Made by a program: the position numbers and the translations under genes
Part shown: in pieces, positions 1 to 9,206 of the stretch
Layout of the letters: each line of letters begins with the position of its first letter
Numbering within the stretch: the stretch's first letter is position 1
The notes under the pieces: model-generated
Database searches by the model: none
Told to the model about the DNA's origin: nothing
What the model saw: only the letters and a program-made list of their open reading frames with translations
Source of the DNA: an uncultured Gammaproteobacteria bacterium
Lineage (GTDB): Bacteria; Pseudomonadota; Gammaproteobacteria; Pseudomonadales; Pseudohongiellaceae
Direction: 5' to 3'
Assembly (NCBI GenBank): GCA_913058135.1
Contig: CAJXPR010000029.1
Coordinates: 1 to 33,572, forward strand
Length of the DNA: 33,572 bases

Positions 1-47
1 CTACACAGAGTAGATCGTCGGCAGCGTCAGATGTGTATAAGAGACAG
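1..47 (+). other. Illumina Nextera adapter left on contig end (not genomic)
   Basis: Bases 15-28 read TCGTCGGCAGCGTC and bases 29-47 read AGATGTGTATAAGAGACAG, the Tn5 mosaic end. Together they are the standard Nextera read-1 adapter. Bases 1-6 (ctacac) match the end of the P5 oligo, and bases 7-14 (AGAGTAGA) match the Nextera i5 index N504/S504. Genomic sequence therefore starts at base 48. The segment should be trimmed and not annotated as biology. No matching adapter is seen at the right end. Confidence 0.97.
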
Positions 48-207
48 GCTGGAGAGTGACCTTCGCGCGCGCGCTGAGCTGGCGCAGATTACCCGGCGCC
101 TGTACGCTGTCTCCGAAGAAGACATTCCGGATCAGTATCGGCGTCTGGTCGAGGCATATTATCGGGCATTGTCAGAGAACAGGAGCGCAGTTGAAACAGT
201 GGATTAA
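48..207 (+). CDS. C-terminal end of an unidentified protein (partial, 5' truncated by contig end)
   Basis: An open frame runs from the first genomic base (first full codon at 49) to TAA at 205-207 and encodes 52 residues. The sequence is charged and helical, with a segment reading IPDQYRRLVEAYYRALSE and the end SAVETVD. The stop lies 19 bases before the next start, so it is most likely the upstream member of the same operon. Clusters of this type often carry another large membrane or coiled-coil protein at this position, but too little remains to assign a family. The truncation is caused by the adapter junction, not by mutation. Confidence 0.6.
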
Positions 208-226
208 CTGATTCAGCACCATAACA

Positions 227-2530
227 ATGAGTTTTTTTCTAGATGCCAGTACCATAGAAGCGATTCGCGCCGGGCAGTTCTCGTTTGCCTATGCCCCCCA
301 TCCTTTGCTGGCGTTGGTCTTGTTTCTGGCACTGCCGGTCGTGGTCTGGTTACTCTACCGCCGGACGACCCGTCCGCTGTCACGGCGTTGGAAAGCGTTG
401 CTGATCACACTGCGTTCGCTTGTTGCCCTGGTTTTGCTGTTTATGCTGTTGCGCCCGGTTATCACTACCTGGCAGGTCAATCCACAGGAAACCTATCTGG
501 CAGTATTGGTTGATGACTCGCAAAGCATGGAGATTCCTGATTTACCCGGCCAGCAGCGCCGGCTGGATGCTGTCACCGAAGAGTTGTATGCTGAAAACGG
601 CGTTCTGGCGCCGCTGTCCGAGCGTTATCAGGTGCGGACATTCGGTTTTAACACGCAGTTGCGACGGATTTCCGCAGCCGACGACCTGTCCGCTACAGGT
701 AACGCCTCACGGCTTGATCTGGCATTGCGGCAGGTCAGGGAGCAGCTTGGCGGTTTGCCGTTGAGTGCGGTGGTGCTGATCAGTGATGGCGCAGACAACG
801 CCGAGGCGGATCCGTTGACCAGTGCGCGCGAGTTTGCCGCCGATCAGGTGCCGATATTCACGGTGGGCGTCGGACAAACGCAGATACCGCGCGATATCGG
901 CATCACCGAAGTCAGCGCCGCCACCACTATTCTGGATAACACGGTTTTCGACGTGCAGGTCAGCCTGGCCCAGCAGGGTTTTGCCGGACGCTCAGTGCGG
1001 CTGCGTATCATGGATGGTGAGACCGAAGTTGCCTCGCGTACCGCTCTGCTGGGTCCGGATGGCAGCAGTCGCCGATACGAGCTCGAACTTTCTCCCGAAC
1101 GTCGCGAGCCAATTCTTTACGAATTGCAGGTCGATGAGCTGGATGACGAAATCATCCTGCAAAACAACCGCTACCAGTTTCTGGTCGACAACAGCGAACG
1201 TCCGCCGCTGGATATTCTTTATGTTGACGGCCATCCGCGTAACGAATTCAAATTCATCCGCCGCGCCGCCGAAGGTGATGAAAGCCTGCGTCTGGCCTCG
1301 TACCTGCAAACCGGTCCCGGCCGCTTTTACCGGCAGGGCATCAATACTCCGACTGAACTGAGCGACGGTTTTCCCGACACAGCAGAGGAATTGTACCAGT
1401 ATGACGCTGTGATCATGGGTGATATTGGTCGGGAATTTTTCACTGATGAACAACTGACCCTGCTGCAGGATTTTGTTGCCGAGCGTGGCGGTGGCCTGTT
1501 GGTGGCGGGTATGCTGGATGATGCCTTCGTTGACACGGTGCTGGGCGATATTCTGCCGGTGACGCCGGTGCGCAGTGAGGTTTTGCCGTCGTTCCTGCAG
1601 GGCGGAATACAGCGGGGCAGTCACGCCACCGGAGAGTTATTCACTCCTCGCCTGACCTCGGCCGGAGAATTCTCACCGCTACTGCGATTGGACAGTGATG
1701 ATGCTGTCAACCGTCGTCTGTGGGGCGAGATGCCGGCATTGCAGGGTATTTATGTCACCGGCCGGCCCAAGCCCGGCGCGAGCGTATTGCTTGAACACCC
1801 GAGTCTGCAATACCAGAACCAGACCGTGCCTTTGCTGGCGACGCAACGTTATGGCAGTGGTCGCAGCATGGCACTGACCACGGCCAGCACCTGGCGTTGG
1901 CAAATGCTGATGCCATATGAGGACGAATCACATCAACGGATCTGGCGCCAGAGCCTGCGCTGGCTTGCCCAGGATGCACTGGAACGGGTGACCATTAATT
2001 TTGATAGGCCATTCTATAATCAGGGTGATCCGGTTAATGTCAGTGCGACAGTACTGGATGCTGAATACCAGCCCGATAACAATGCGTCATTGTATATCCA
2101 GCGCACCGATCCTCTGGGTGATGTCAGTGATTCCTCCATGGATTGGGATATCGATGAGGACGGTGTTTACCGAAGCCAGTTCACCGCTGACGCCGAAGGC
2201 ATTTATCGAATACTGGTGGATGTTGCCAGCGCCGCCGGTACCGGAATAGAAACCGAGAAGCAGGCTGCTTTTGTGGTCACACCATCCCTGCGTGAATACA
2301 ACAATGCCGGTCTGGACAGCGGCATGCTGGGCCGGATAGCAGAGACCAGCGGCGGACGCTATTACACCCTGCCACAAATCGGGCAGCTGGTGGATGACAT
2401 CCAGCATGCGCCGGGGGCCTATTCACGGGAAGTCCAGGAAGACCTGTGGGACAAGCCCTTTTTACTGGGGCTGTTGATTGCACTGATGAGTCTTGACTGG
2501 GCAGCGCGACGATATCGGGGGCTGTCATGA
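227..2530 (+). CDS. membrane vWA / glutamine amidotransferase-fold protein
   Basis: This 767-residue protein has hydrophobic segments near residues 25-44 and 57-78, then a large extracytoplasmic region, and a final membrane helix near 740-757. A von Willebrand A-like domain starts at about residue 88, with a MIDAS-type motif DDSQSM (D96, S98, S100) that could bind a metal and a client protein. From about residue 330 (ILYVDGHPRNEFKF) to about 570 it resembles the class I glutamine-amidotransferase-like fold seen in BatA-type proteins. I see no convincing Cys-His-Glu catalytic triad, so a structural role is likelier than amidotransfer. The start at 227 has no strong ribosome-binding site. The stop overlaps the next start (ATGA), which indicates translational coupling. 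It is a paralogue in architecture of the BatA-like protein at the end of the operon. Confidence 0.85.
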   Translation: MSFFLDASTIEAIRAGQFSFAYAPHPLLALVLFLALPVVVWLLYRRTTRPLSRRWKALLITLRSLVALVLLFMLLRPVITTWQVNPQETYLAVLVDDSQSMEIPDLPGQQRRLDAVTEELYAENGVLAPLSERYQVRTFGFNTQLRRISAADDLSATGNASRLDLALRQVREQLGGLPLSAVVLISDGADNAEADPLTSAREFAADQVPIFTVGVGQTQIPRDIGITEVSAATTILDNTVFDVQVSLAQQGFAGRSVRLRIMDGETEVASRTALLGPDGSSRRYELELSPERREPILYELQVDELDDEIILQNNRYQFLVDNSERPPLDILYVDGHPRNEFKFIRRAAEGDESLRLASYLQTGPGRFYRQGINTPTELSDGFPDTAEELYQYDAVIMGDIGREFFTDEQLTLLQDFVAERGGGLLVAGMLDDAFVDTVLGDILPVTPVRSEVLPSFLQGGIQRGSHATGELFTPRLTSAGEFSPLLRLDSDDAVNRRLWGEMPALQGIYVTGRPKPGASVLLEHPSLQYQNQTVPLLATQRYGSGRSMALTTASTWRWQMLMPYEDESHQRIWRQSLRWLAQDALERVTINFDRPFYNQGDPVNVSATVLDAEYQPDNNASLYIQRTDPLGDVSDSSMDWDIDEDGVYRSQFTADAEGIYRILVDVASAAGTGIETEKQAAFVVTPSLREYNNAGLDSGMLGRIAETSGGRYYTLPQIGQLVDDIQHAPGAYSREVQEDLWDKPFLLGLLIALMSLDWAARRYRGLS

Positions 2531-3570
2531 ACAAAACACTACGCAAGTGGCGGTCCTGTCTGTGGATACTGGCGTTGTCGCCGGTGTTGCAGCTTCAGGC
2601 GCAGCCGGCAGATGATGAGAGCACTCCCTGGTTTCAGCAAACGACCGACACCGGAAAATACGCGGTCATCCTGACGGGTGCAGCAGCCTCTGATGAGATC
2701 GCAGAACGTTTCGCGCGCTGGACGCGCGAGCTGCACAATATCTTGCGTGATGATTACGGTTATGCCACCGACAATATCCGCGTGCTGATTGATGACGGTC
2801 AGCGTATGGAGGGCGTCACGGTCACCGCCAGTTCAACGCTCACTGATATCGCCGATAGTCTGTCGGTGCTGCGGGGCGAGATTGGTGCAGGGGATCAGGT
2901 TACCCTTTTTATGATAGGCCATGGTTCAGGGACCTTCGGTGAAGCCAAATTCAATAACGTGGGTCCGGACATGACCGGCGCTGATCTGGCGGCGATGCTT
3001 GAAGGTTTCACCGAGCAGGATATGGTGATTGTCAACACGACCAGCGCCAGCTTCGAATTTTCACGGGAGCTGTCGGCGCTGGGGCGAGTGGTGGTATCGG
3101 CGACGCGTTCACCATCAGAGCGCTACGACCCGGTGTTTGCCGGTTTCATGATTGCCGGCCTGCAGGATCACACGGCCGACCTGGATCGCAATGGCCGTGT
3201 ATCCGTGCTGGAACTGTTCAATTATACCACTGGTCGGGTGGCTGCCTGGTACGACGACCTGGGACGGTTGGCCACTGAAAACGCGGTGCTTGATGACACC
3301 GGTGACGGTCTGTTTTCCCGTGAGCCGGGCGCGACCCAGGCTGACGGTCTGCTGGCAGAAATCGCCTATATCGACGTCATCGTGCCTGAGGCAGAGAAAA
3401 GCTCACCGCAGGCACAGGCGTTGCGTGCCGAGATGCAGGCGCTGGAACGCGACATATTCATATTGCGCAATCAGAAACAGAACTATCTGGAGGACGACTA
3501 TTGGAGCCGGCTGGAAGCCTTGTTGATTGATCTGGCAACCCGGACGAGGACATACAATGCACTACCTTAA
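2527..3570 (+). CDS. exported C13/caspase-fold protein lacking the catalytic cysteine, with EF-hand loop
   Basis: This 347-residue protein has a signal peptide (positively charged start, hydrophobic core near 11-22, cleavage probably near LQAQ-P). The core resembles the legumain/caspase-like fold: a strand (YAVILTG), a GHGS motif with H132 where the catalytic histidine sits, and a second motif NTTSASFEF (170-178) where the nucleophilic Cys would be expected. That position is Thr/Ser, and the mature chain contains no cysteine at all; the only Cys is in the signal peptide. Residues 218-229 (DLDRNGRVSVLE) form a complete 12-residue EF-hand loop, and a second Asp/Gly-rich stretch DDTGDG lies near 257. 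I infer a pseudo-protease or calcium-dependent binding protein in the periplasm. The start is coupled to the previous gene by a 4-base overlap, and the end overlaps the next gene. Confidence 0.8.
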   Translation: MNKTLRKWRSCLWILALSPVLQLQAQPADDESTPWFQQTTDTGKYAVILTGAAASDEIAERFARWTRELHNILRDDYGYATDNIRVLIDDGQRMEGVTVTASSTLTDIADSLSVLRGEIGAGDQVTLFMIGHGSGTFGEAKFNNVGPDMTGADLAAMLEGFTEQDMVIVNTTSASFEFSRELSALGRVVVSATRSPSERYDPVFAGFMIAGLQDHTADLDRNGRVSVLELFNYTTGRVAAWYDDLGRLATENAVLDDTGDGLFSREPGATQADGLLAEIAYIDVIVPEAEKSSPQAQALRAEMQALERDIFILRNQKQNYLEDDYWSRLEALLIDLATRTRTYNALP

Positions 3571-6277
3571 CCTGATATCCCTTAACTGGCTGCGAACTGC
3601 CGCGCTGTTGGTCTGCCTGACCGCGACGGTAGCCCCGGCGCATATTTTTGCCCAGGAACCCACCGCCGGCCTCAACCCGTCAACGCAGGAATTGCTGGAT
3701 CGAGGCAACGAATTGTTGCTGAGGGGATCCTACCTCGCCGCCATTGAGGTACTCAGTCGGGTTGATGATGAGTTCTTCCAGGACCAGGCTGACCTGGGGC
3801 TGAGCCAGGCGCATATCGAAACCGGGCAGTATGCCCAGGCGGAAGCAGTTTTACAGCGTGCGCTCGAGGAACCGGCTGACCACCCTGAGTTGGCAACCCG
3901 ACTGGCCGAGCTGTATGTGATGACCGGCCGCTCCGCACAGGCCGAGGCTCTGCTCGCGGAAGTCATTGCCGGGCAATTGAATCCGCCGGTGCGAACCCTG
4001 GTGCAGTACGGCCTGGTGCGGACCTTGCACGGTGACCGGGATGCCGCCGATGAGTACTTCAATGCGGCATTGGCGCGTTATGACAGTGGCATGGTCTTTG
4101 AGTCGGCCGATGTTGCCATGGTCGCGGTGGCCGCTCGCCAACTTGATGAATTTCATGATGCCAATGCATTGTTCAGTGAGGCGATCAGGCTTGATGACAG
4201 CAACCTCGAAGCCCTGGTGTTGTGGGGTGACCTGTTCCAGGAGAAGTTCAACGACCAGGATGCGCAAACCAACTACAACGAAGCACTGGAAGTTAATCGA
4301 CGCTACGCGCCTGCCCTGGTGGGTCTGGCCAGGATAGAGAGTCCCGAGCGCAATCTCAGCCGCGCCCTGGATGCCAATTCCCGCAGCGTGGCGGCACTGG
4401 CAACTTTCGGTGAGTTGATGATCCGTAACGGGCGAGAAGAGGAGGGTCTGGGATTCCTGAGGCAGGCACTGGATATCAATCCTGAGTCGATTCCGGCGTT
4501 GGCCACGCTGGCAGCGCGCGCGGCGATGAATGATGACATGGACGAGTTCGAGCGCCTGCGCGAGCGCGTCAATGCCTTCAGTCCGGAAAGCGCCAGTTTC
4601 TATGCATCGGTCGCTGAATTTCTGGGTAATAACTATCGTTTCACCGAAGCCGTGGAGTATGCCCGTCGTGCCATTGACCGCGATCCGCGCAACTGGCACG
4701 CACACACCGTGCTGGGCGGTAATCTGGTGCGACTGGGCGAAGAAAGCGAAGGCAAGCGTCACCTTGAGCAGGCGTTTGACAATGACCCGTTTAATGTCCT
4801 GACGTCCAACATGTTGCAGGTGTTTGATGTGCTGGAAGAGTACGCAACCCTGGAAAGCGAGCACTTTCGGGTCAACATGAGTCAACGCGATGCGCAGATC
4901 CTGTGGCCGTACATGGAGCCTTTGCTGGAAGACGGCTGGGATCGCCTGGTCGCCAAATACGGCTTTGAACCCGAGGTGCCGGTGGTCATCCAGGTTTTCG
5001 AGCGTACCGAAGACTTTGCCGTGCGTTCAGTCGGGCTGCCCGACATCGGACCACTGGTGGGTATCTGTTTCGGCAAGGTGGTGACGCTCATCTCACCGGA
5101 TACACTCAGCGCCAACTGGCAGGAAATTGTGTGGCACGAGCTGGTGCATGTATTCACCCTGCAGATGACTCACAATCGCATGCCGCGCTGGTTGTCGGAG
5201 GGCATCTCGACCTGGGAGGAGCGCCAGGGGCGTCCGGAGTGGGGTCGTCGCCAGGGCCTGGATCTCATCCGTGCCGTGCAGCAGGACCGCCTGTTGCCGG
5301 TCGGCAATCTCAACGATGCGTTTACCGGTGCCAACAGTAATGCTGACCTGAGTTTTGCCTACTTTCAGTCCTTCCTGGTGGTGGAGTACATCGCCGAACA
5401 ATACGGTTTTGAGGATCTTCTGGCACTGATCCATGAGTTTGCTGAAATCAAGGACGAGAGTGAAATGTTCGCCAATGTGTTTGGTGTGGACATGGAAACT
5501 TTCGATGCCGGTTTCCGCGCCTGGATAGATCAGCGCGTGGCCGACATAAACGTCTACGTGCATGCGGAGGACAGTCCCGATGAAGGCGAGGGGCACGGGC
5601 ACGGTGTGCGCGAGAACAGCAGTGCAATTCTGGCAGAGCTGTACAACAACGAATCGCTGAAACAGTACATGCAGGGACGGGTGCAGCGCGAGCCGCGTGA
5701 TTTTCAGGCACATTTGCAACTGGGTATTGTCCTGTTCCGGGAGGAAGCGTACAGCGAGGCGATAACGCACCTGCGCACCGCTCACGAGCTGCTGCCTGAC
5801 TATACCGGTTACCCCAGTCCGTCACTGGTGCTGGCCCAGGTCTACGAGGCCATGGGCAATGAGGAAGCGCAACGCGAGCAGCTGGCGATCATGCTGGAGC
5901 ACCAGCAGCACGATTTTGCTGCGCCCTTGCAGCTGGCGGAACACGCGCTGCAGGTGGGCGACCTTGATCAGGCGGCCTATTATGTTGAACGCGCCATGGC
6001 GGTTAATCCCTATCGGCCGGAGGTTCATCGGCTAGGCGCTGAACTGGCCTCGCGTCAGGGAGACACCGGACGCACGGTGCAGGAGTACGAGGTGCTGTTG
6101 ACGCTGGATCAGAACGATCCGGTGGCTGCGAGAACTGATCTGGCGCAGGCCTATCTCGACAATAGTCAGCCCGACGACGCCCGCATGACCGTTCTGCGGG
6201 CGCTGGAAACGGCACCTACCTATGAGCGTGCCCAACAGATTCTGCTGCAGGCAGTCGAACCAGCGGAGGGTGATTGA
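3557..6277 (+). CDS. exported TPR protein with gluzincin-type metallopeptidase domain
   Basis: The start is placed at the ATG at 3557 (906 residues), because from there a clean signal peptide is read (hydrophobic core near 12-27, cleavage near HIFA-QE) and AGGA lies just upstream. The upstream in-frame TTG at 3527 would bury it. Residues about 35-400 are TPR-like helical repeats. A peptidase MA-like domain follows, with HELVH at 527-531 and a downstream glutamate in WLSEG (E548), the classic HExxH...E zinc site. A short His/Gly/Glu-rich linker (GEGHGHG) lies near 677-683, and more TPR-like repeats run to the end. It is predicted to be a periplasmic zinc peptidase with protein-binding arms. 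Its 5' end overlaps the C13-like gene by 14 bases, which supports a shared transcript and function. The substrate is unknown. Confidence 0.85.
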   Translation: MHYLNLISLNWLRTAALLVCLTATVAPAHIFAQEPTAGLNPSTQELLDRGNELLLRGSYLAAIEVLSRVDDEFFQDQADLGLSQAHIETGQYAQAEAVLQRALEEPADHPELATRLAELYVMTGRSAQAEALLAEVIAGQLNPPVRTLVQYGLVRTLHGDRDAADEYFNAALARYDSGMVFESADVAMVAVAARQLDEFHDANALFSEAIRLDDSNLEALVLWGDLFQEKFNDQDAQTNYNEALEVNRRYAPALVGLARIESPERNLSRALDANSRSVAALATFGELMIRNGREEEGLGFLRQALDINPESIPALATLAARAAMNDDMDEFERLRERVNAFSPESASFYASVAEFLGNNYRFTEAVEYARRAIDRDPRNWHAHTVLGGNLVRLGEESEGKRHLEQAFDNDPFNVLTSNMLQVFDVLEEYATLESEHFRVNMSQRDAQILWPYMEPLLEDGWDRLVAKYGFEPEVPVVIQVFERTEDFAVRSVGLPDIGPLVGICFGKVVTLISPDTLSANWQEIVWHELVHVFTLQMTHNRMPRWLSEGISTWEERQGRPEWGRRQGLDLIRAVQQDRLLPVGNLNDAFTGANSNADLSFAYFQSFLVVEYIAEQYGFEDLLALIHEFAEIKDESEMFANVFGVDMETFDAGFRAWIDQRVADINVYVHAEDSPDEGEGHGHGVRENSSAILAELYNNESLKQYMQGRVQREPRDFQAHLQLGIVLFREEAYSEAITHLRTAHELLPDYTGYPSPSLVLAQVYEAMGNEEAQREQLAIMLEHQQHDFAAPLQLAEHALQVGDLDQAAYYVERAMAVNPYRPEVHRLGAELASRQGDTGRTVQEYEVLLTLDQNDPVAARTDLAQAYLDNSQPDDARMTVLRALETAPTYERAQQILLQAVEPAEGD

Positions 6278-6280
6278 GTC

Positions 6281-7201
6281 ATGGCTCTTGCCCGGTTGCC
6301 AAAATCATGGCTGATATTACCACTGCTGGGTACGCTGGCATTTTTGTCAGCGCCATCCGTGCAGGCGCAGCCACCGGCTTCGCAATCGACGCCCCGGCCC
6401 GGTGTCGTGTTGCCGCCGGACTTTGATTTCAGCCGTTTTCGCCGTGAAAACCAGGACCTACCCGATTTGCCGACCGGCGCATCATCATCAGCTGAACGCA
6501 CGGGCACGTCGGAATTCACCTGGCTGCGCGGGCGCTACGAAAACTATCCGGGAGGACGCGGCCGGCGCGGCGGCTGGTGGGATACCGATTTTCCTGATGC
6601 CGAACAAAACTTCATGCGTGGCGTGCAACGTTACACCTTCATTGATGCGCAGACATACAACACCCGTTGGATAGACCTGACTGATCCGGAGCTGTTTGAG
6701 CATATCTTTCTGTACATGACCATGAAGCGCGTCCCAATTGGTGGCATGAGCAGTGGCCCGAACTTTGCCCCCGATGAGGTGGCAGCCTTGCGTGAGTTTG
6801 TCCTGCGTGGCGGTTTTGTCATGCTGGACGACTTTTGGGGCGAGGCACACTATCAGGATTTTCTGATCGAAATCGCCAAGATATTTCCCGATCGCGAACT
6901 TGTCCGGCTGGATCTGGACCATGAAATTTTTGGCATTTTCTACGACATAGAACAGGTTGCGCAGGTGCCGGGCAGGGCCGTTACCTGGGATTACGGGAGC
7001 GTGACGCTGGACGACCCACGGTATCCACCTTCGGTTCATGCCATACTCGATGACGACGGCCGGGTCATGGTGGTGGCCAATTTCAATTCGGACATGGGCG
7101 ATGGCTGGGAACACACGTTTCACGAATACTACCCTACCAGCATGAGTAACGAAGCTTACCGGCTAGGTATCAATTACCTGATATATGCATACACACACTA
7201 G
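6281..7201 (+). CDS. exported DUF4159 domain protein
   Basis: This 306-residue protein has a signal peptide (hydrophobic core about 11-27, cleavage near VQA-QP) and a Pro-rich spacer. A domain from about residue 80 matches what I know of DUF4159: an aromatic/Gly-rich entry (GGWWDTDFPDAEQNF), a FVLRGGFVMLDDFWG segment near 175-190, and a RELVRLDLDHEIF segment. DUF4159 has an amidotransferase-like Rossmann fold and usually occurs beside MoxR, DUF58 and BatA genes, as here. No enzymatic activity is established for it. It starts 4 bases after the previous stop, behind a GGAGGG sequence, so it is clearly in the same operon. Confidence 0.85.
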   Translation: MALARLPKSWLILPLLGTLAFLSAPSVQAQPPASQSTPRPGVVLPPDFDFSRFRRENQDLPDLPTGASSSAERTGTSEFTWLRGRYENYPGGRGRRGGWWDTDFPDAEQNFMRGVQRYTFIDAQTYNTRWIDLTDPELFEHIFLYMTMKRVPIGGMSSGPNFAPDEVAALREFVLRGGFVMLDDFWGEAHYQDFLIEIAKIFPDRELVRLDLDHEIFGIFYDIEQVAQVPGRAVTWDYGSVTLDDPRYPPSVHAILDDDGRVMVVANFNSDMGDGWEHTFHEYYPTSMSNEAYRLGINYLIYAYTH

Positions 7202-7216
7202 AGGCAGGAATAAACG

Positions 7217-8254
7217 ATGACTGACACCGATATCATTACCGAGCATCCGACCGCCGGACTGGAGGATCAGGACGACCTGGCGCTGGTAAAAAAGATGCAG
7301 CAGGGTCGTGACCAGATGGTGCACGAGATCCGTAAGGTCATTGTCGGGCAGGATGCGGTTATCGAAGAATTGCTGATAGCGCTGTTTGCCGGCGGGCATT
7401 GTCTGGTGACCGGTGTGCCGGGCCTGGCGAAGACCCTGTTGATCAAGACTGTGGCGGATATTCTGCAACTGAACTTCAGCCGTATTCAGTTTACTCCTGA
7501 CCTGATGCCTGCCGATGTGGTGGGTGCTGAAATCGTTGAGGAGAACGACGGGCGTCGCAAGCTGGTGTTTGTCAAAGGTCCGATTTTTACCAATATTCTG
7601 CTGGCCGATGAGATCAATCGGACACCGCCCAAGACGCAATCGTCGCTGCTTGAGGCGATGGAAGAGCGACAGGTTACGGCGGCGGGTGTCACGCACAAAA
7701 TGGCGGAACCCTTCTTTGTGCTGGCCACGCAGAACCCGATTGAACTGGAAGGTACCTACCCCTTGCCGGAGGCGCAGCTGGATCGGTTCATGTTCAAGAT
7801 CGAGCTGGGTTACCTGACCGAGGAAGAAGAGGTGATGGTGGTCAGCAATACCACGCGTAATTTTGATCGGTCGGTATCTCATCCGCTGAGCGGTGAGGAT
7901 ATCCTGGCGTTCCAGCGTATTGCCCGGCAAGTGCCGGCCGCGCAATCAGTGATCCAGTATGCGGTGCGGCTGGTACACGCAACGCGGCCGCAAAACGAGA
8001 ACTCGCCGGCCTTCGTCAAGGACTGGGTCACCTGGGGCGCAGGTATTCGTGCCTCCCAGAACCTGGTATTGGCAGGCAAGGTACGGGCCCTTCTGCACGG
8101 TCGCTACAATGTTTCGTTCAATGATATCCGCACACTTGCGCCATCAGTACTGCGCCACCGTCTGCAGCTGAATTTCCATGCCGAAGCGGAACGCATCAGT
8201 GCCGATGAGTTGATTCGTCGGGTTGTGGAAGCAGTAAAAGAGCCGGGCCTGTGA
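7217..8254 (+). CDS. MoxR-family AAA+ ATPase
   Basis: This 345-residue protein has the usual MoxR length. The Walker A motif is GVPGLAKT (66-73) and the Walker B motif is LLADEINR with D131/E132. A sensor-1-type segment (LATQNPIELEGTYPLPEAQ) and the C-terminal lid are present. MoxR ATPases act as chaperones that remodel or activate targets together with vWA-domain partners. Here two vWA-type membrane proteins and a DUF58 protein are in the same operon, so it is the likely cytoplasmic motor of the system. AGGAA lies about 6 bases upstream of the ATG. The function of this subfamily in this organism is inferred from context. Confidence 0.95.
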   Translation: MTDTDIITEHPTAGLEDQDDLALVKKMQQGRDQMVHEIRKVIVGQDAVIEELLIALFAGGHCLVTGVPGLAKTLLIKTVADILQLNFSRIQFTPDLMPADVVGAEIVEENDGRRKLVFVKGPIFTNILLADEINRTPPKTQSSLLEAMEERQVTAAGVTHKMAEPFFVLATQNPIELEGTYPLPEAQLDRFMFKIELGYLTEEEEVMVVSNTTRNFDRSVSHPLSGEDILAFQRIARQVPAAQSVIQYAVRLVHATRPQNENSPAFVKDWVTWGAGIRASQNLVLAGKVRALLHGRYNVSFNDIRTLAPSVLRHRLQLNFHAEAERISADELIRRVVEAVKEPGL

Positions 8255-8312
8255 AGCCAGTCCACCTGAACCACATCATCGCGCCAGTGTATCTGGTGGC
8301 AGGATTCTCAGC

Positions 8313-9206
8313 ATGACGCAGAGCAATACCTTTATTGATCCCGGTGTACTTGCCACGCTCGACAATCTCGAGATGCGCGCGCGCGTGGTGGTTGAAGGAT
8401 TTATTGCCGGCCTGCACAAGAGCCCGAAGCGCGGTTTCAGTGTTGAATTTACCGACTACCGGCATTACTACAGTGGCGATGACATGCGCCACGTGGACTG
8501 GAAGCTGTACGGACGCAGCGACAAGCTGTACATCAAGCAGTATGAGGACGAAACGAACGTTCGGGCCTATATCCTGCTGGATAGCAGTGCGTCGATGTCG
8601 TACGCCTCTGACGGTATGAGCAAACTGGAATACGGGCGCACGCTGGCATCGGCGTTGGCCTATTTCATCATGCGGCAACGTGACGCTGTCGGGCTTATCA
8701 CTTTCGATGACAAGATCCGCGACTATATTCCGGCAAAAGCGCGGCAATTGCACCTGATAAGGATTCTGCGCAGTCTGCATGAGCTGACCGCCGGCACCAA
8801 GACCGATATTGTGCGGCCGCTGACCGAGCTGGCGATGACATTAAAACGTAAAAGCCTGGTGATCCTGATCAGCGACCTGCTGGAGGATGAGCAAACCACC
8901 ATTCGTACGCTCCAGCAGCTGCGTGCCATGGGTAATGAGGTCATCGTATTCCACGTGCTTGATGAGCAGGAGCTGCATTTCAATTTCAATGAATCCTCCG
9001 AATTTATCGATATGGAAACCGCCGAGACGCACATCACCTCGCCGGCAGCGATCCGCAATGCCTACCTGGAGAACCTTAACAGTTACCTCGATGATTGTCG
9101 TAAACGCTGCCAGACCAGCGGCGTTGATTATTGTCTGCTCAACACCTCGCAGCCGCTGGACAAGGCGTTGGCCTCGTACCTGGCACGGCGAACCCGGAGC
9201 GCATAG
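8313..9206 (+). CDS. DUF58 domain protein
   Basis: This 297-residue cytoplasmic protein carries the DUF58 signature around residues 55-70 (GDDMRHVDWKLYGRSD). A vWA-like fold follows, with DSSASM at 90-95, a MIDAS-type DxSxS motif. DUF58 proteins regularly sit directly after moxR and are thought to link the ATPase to its membrane vWA partners. It is separated from moxR by 58 bases, the largest gap in this operon; a small CCAG...CTGG inverted repeat lies there. The TAG stop is immediately followed by the ATG of the BatA-like gene. Confidence 0.93.
   Translation: MTQSNTFIDPGVLATLDNLEMRARVVVEGFIAGLHKSPKRGFSVEFTDYRHYYSGDDMRHVDWKLYGRSDKLYIKQYEDETNVRAYILLDSSASMSYASDGMSKLEYGRTLASALAYFIMRQRDAVGLITFDDKIRDYIPAKARQLHLIRILRSLHELTAGTKTDIVRPLTELAMTLKRKSLVILISDLLEDEQTTIRTLQQLRAMGNEVIVFHVLDEQELHFNFNESSEFIDMETAETHITSPAAIRNAYLENLNSYLDDCRKRCQTSGVDYCLLNTSQPLDKALASYLARRTRSA

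Noticed and set aside
3851-4885. 344-codon minus-strand frame
   Set aside because: Opposite the TPR peptidase gene inside a continuous operon; low-complexity antisense composition.
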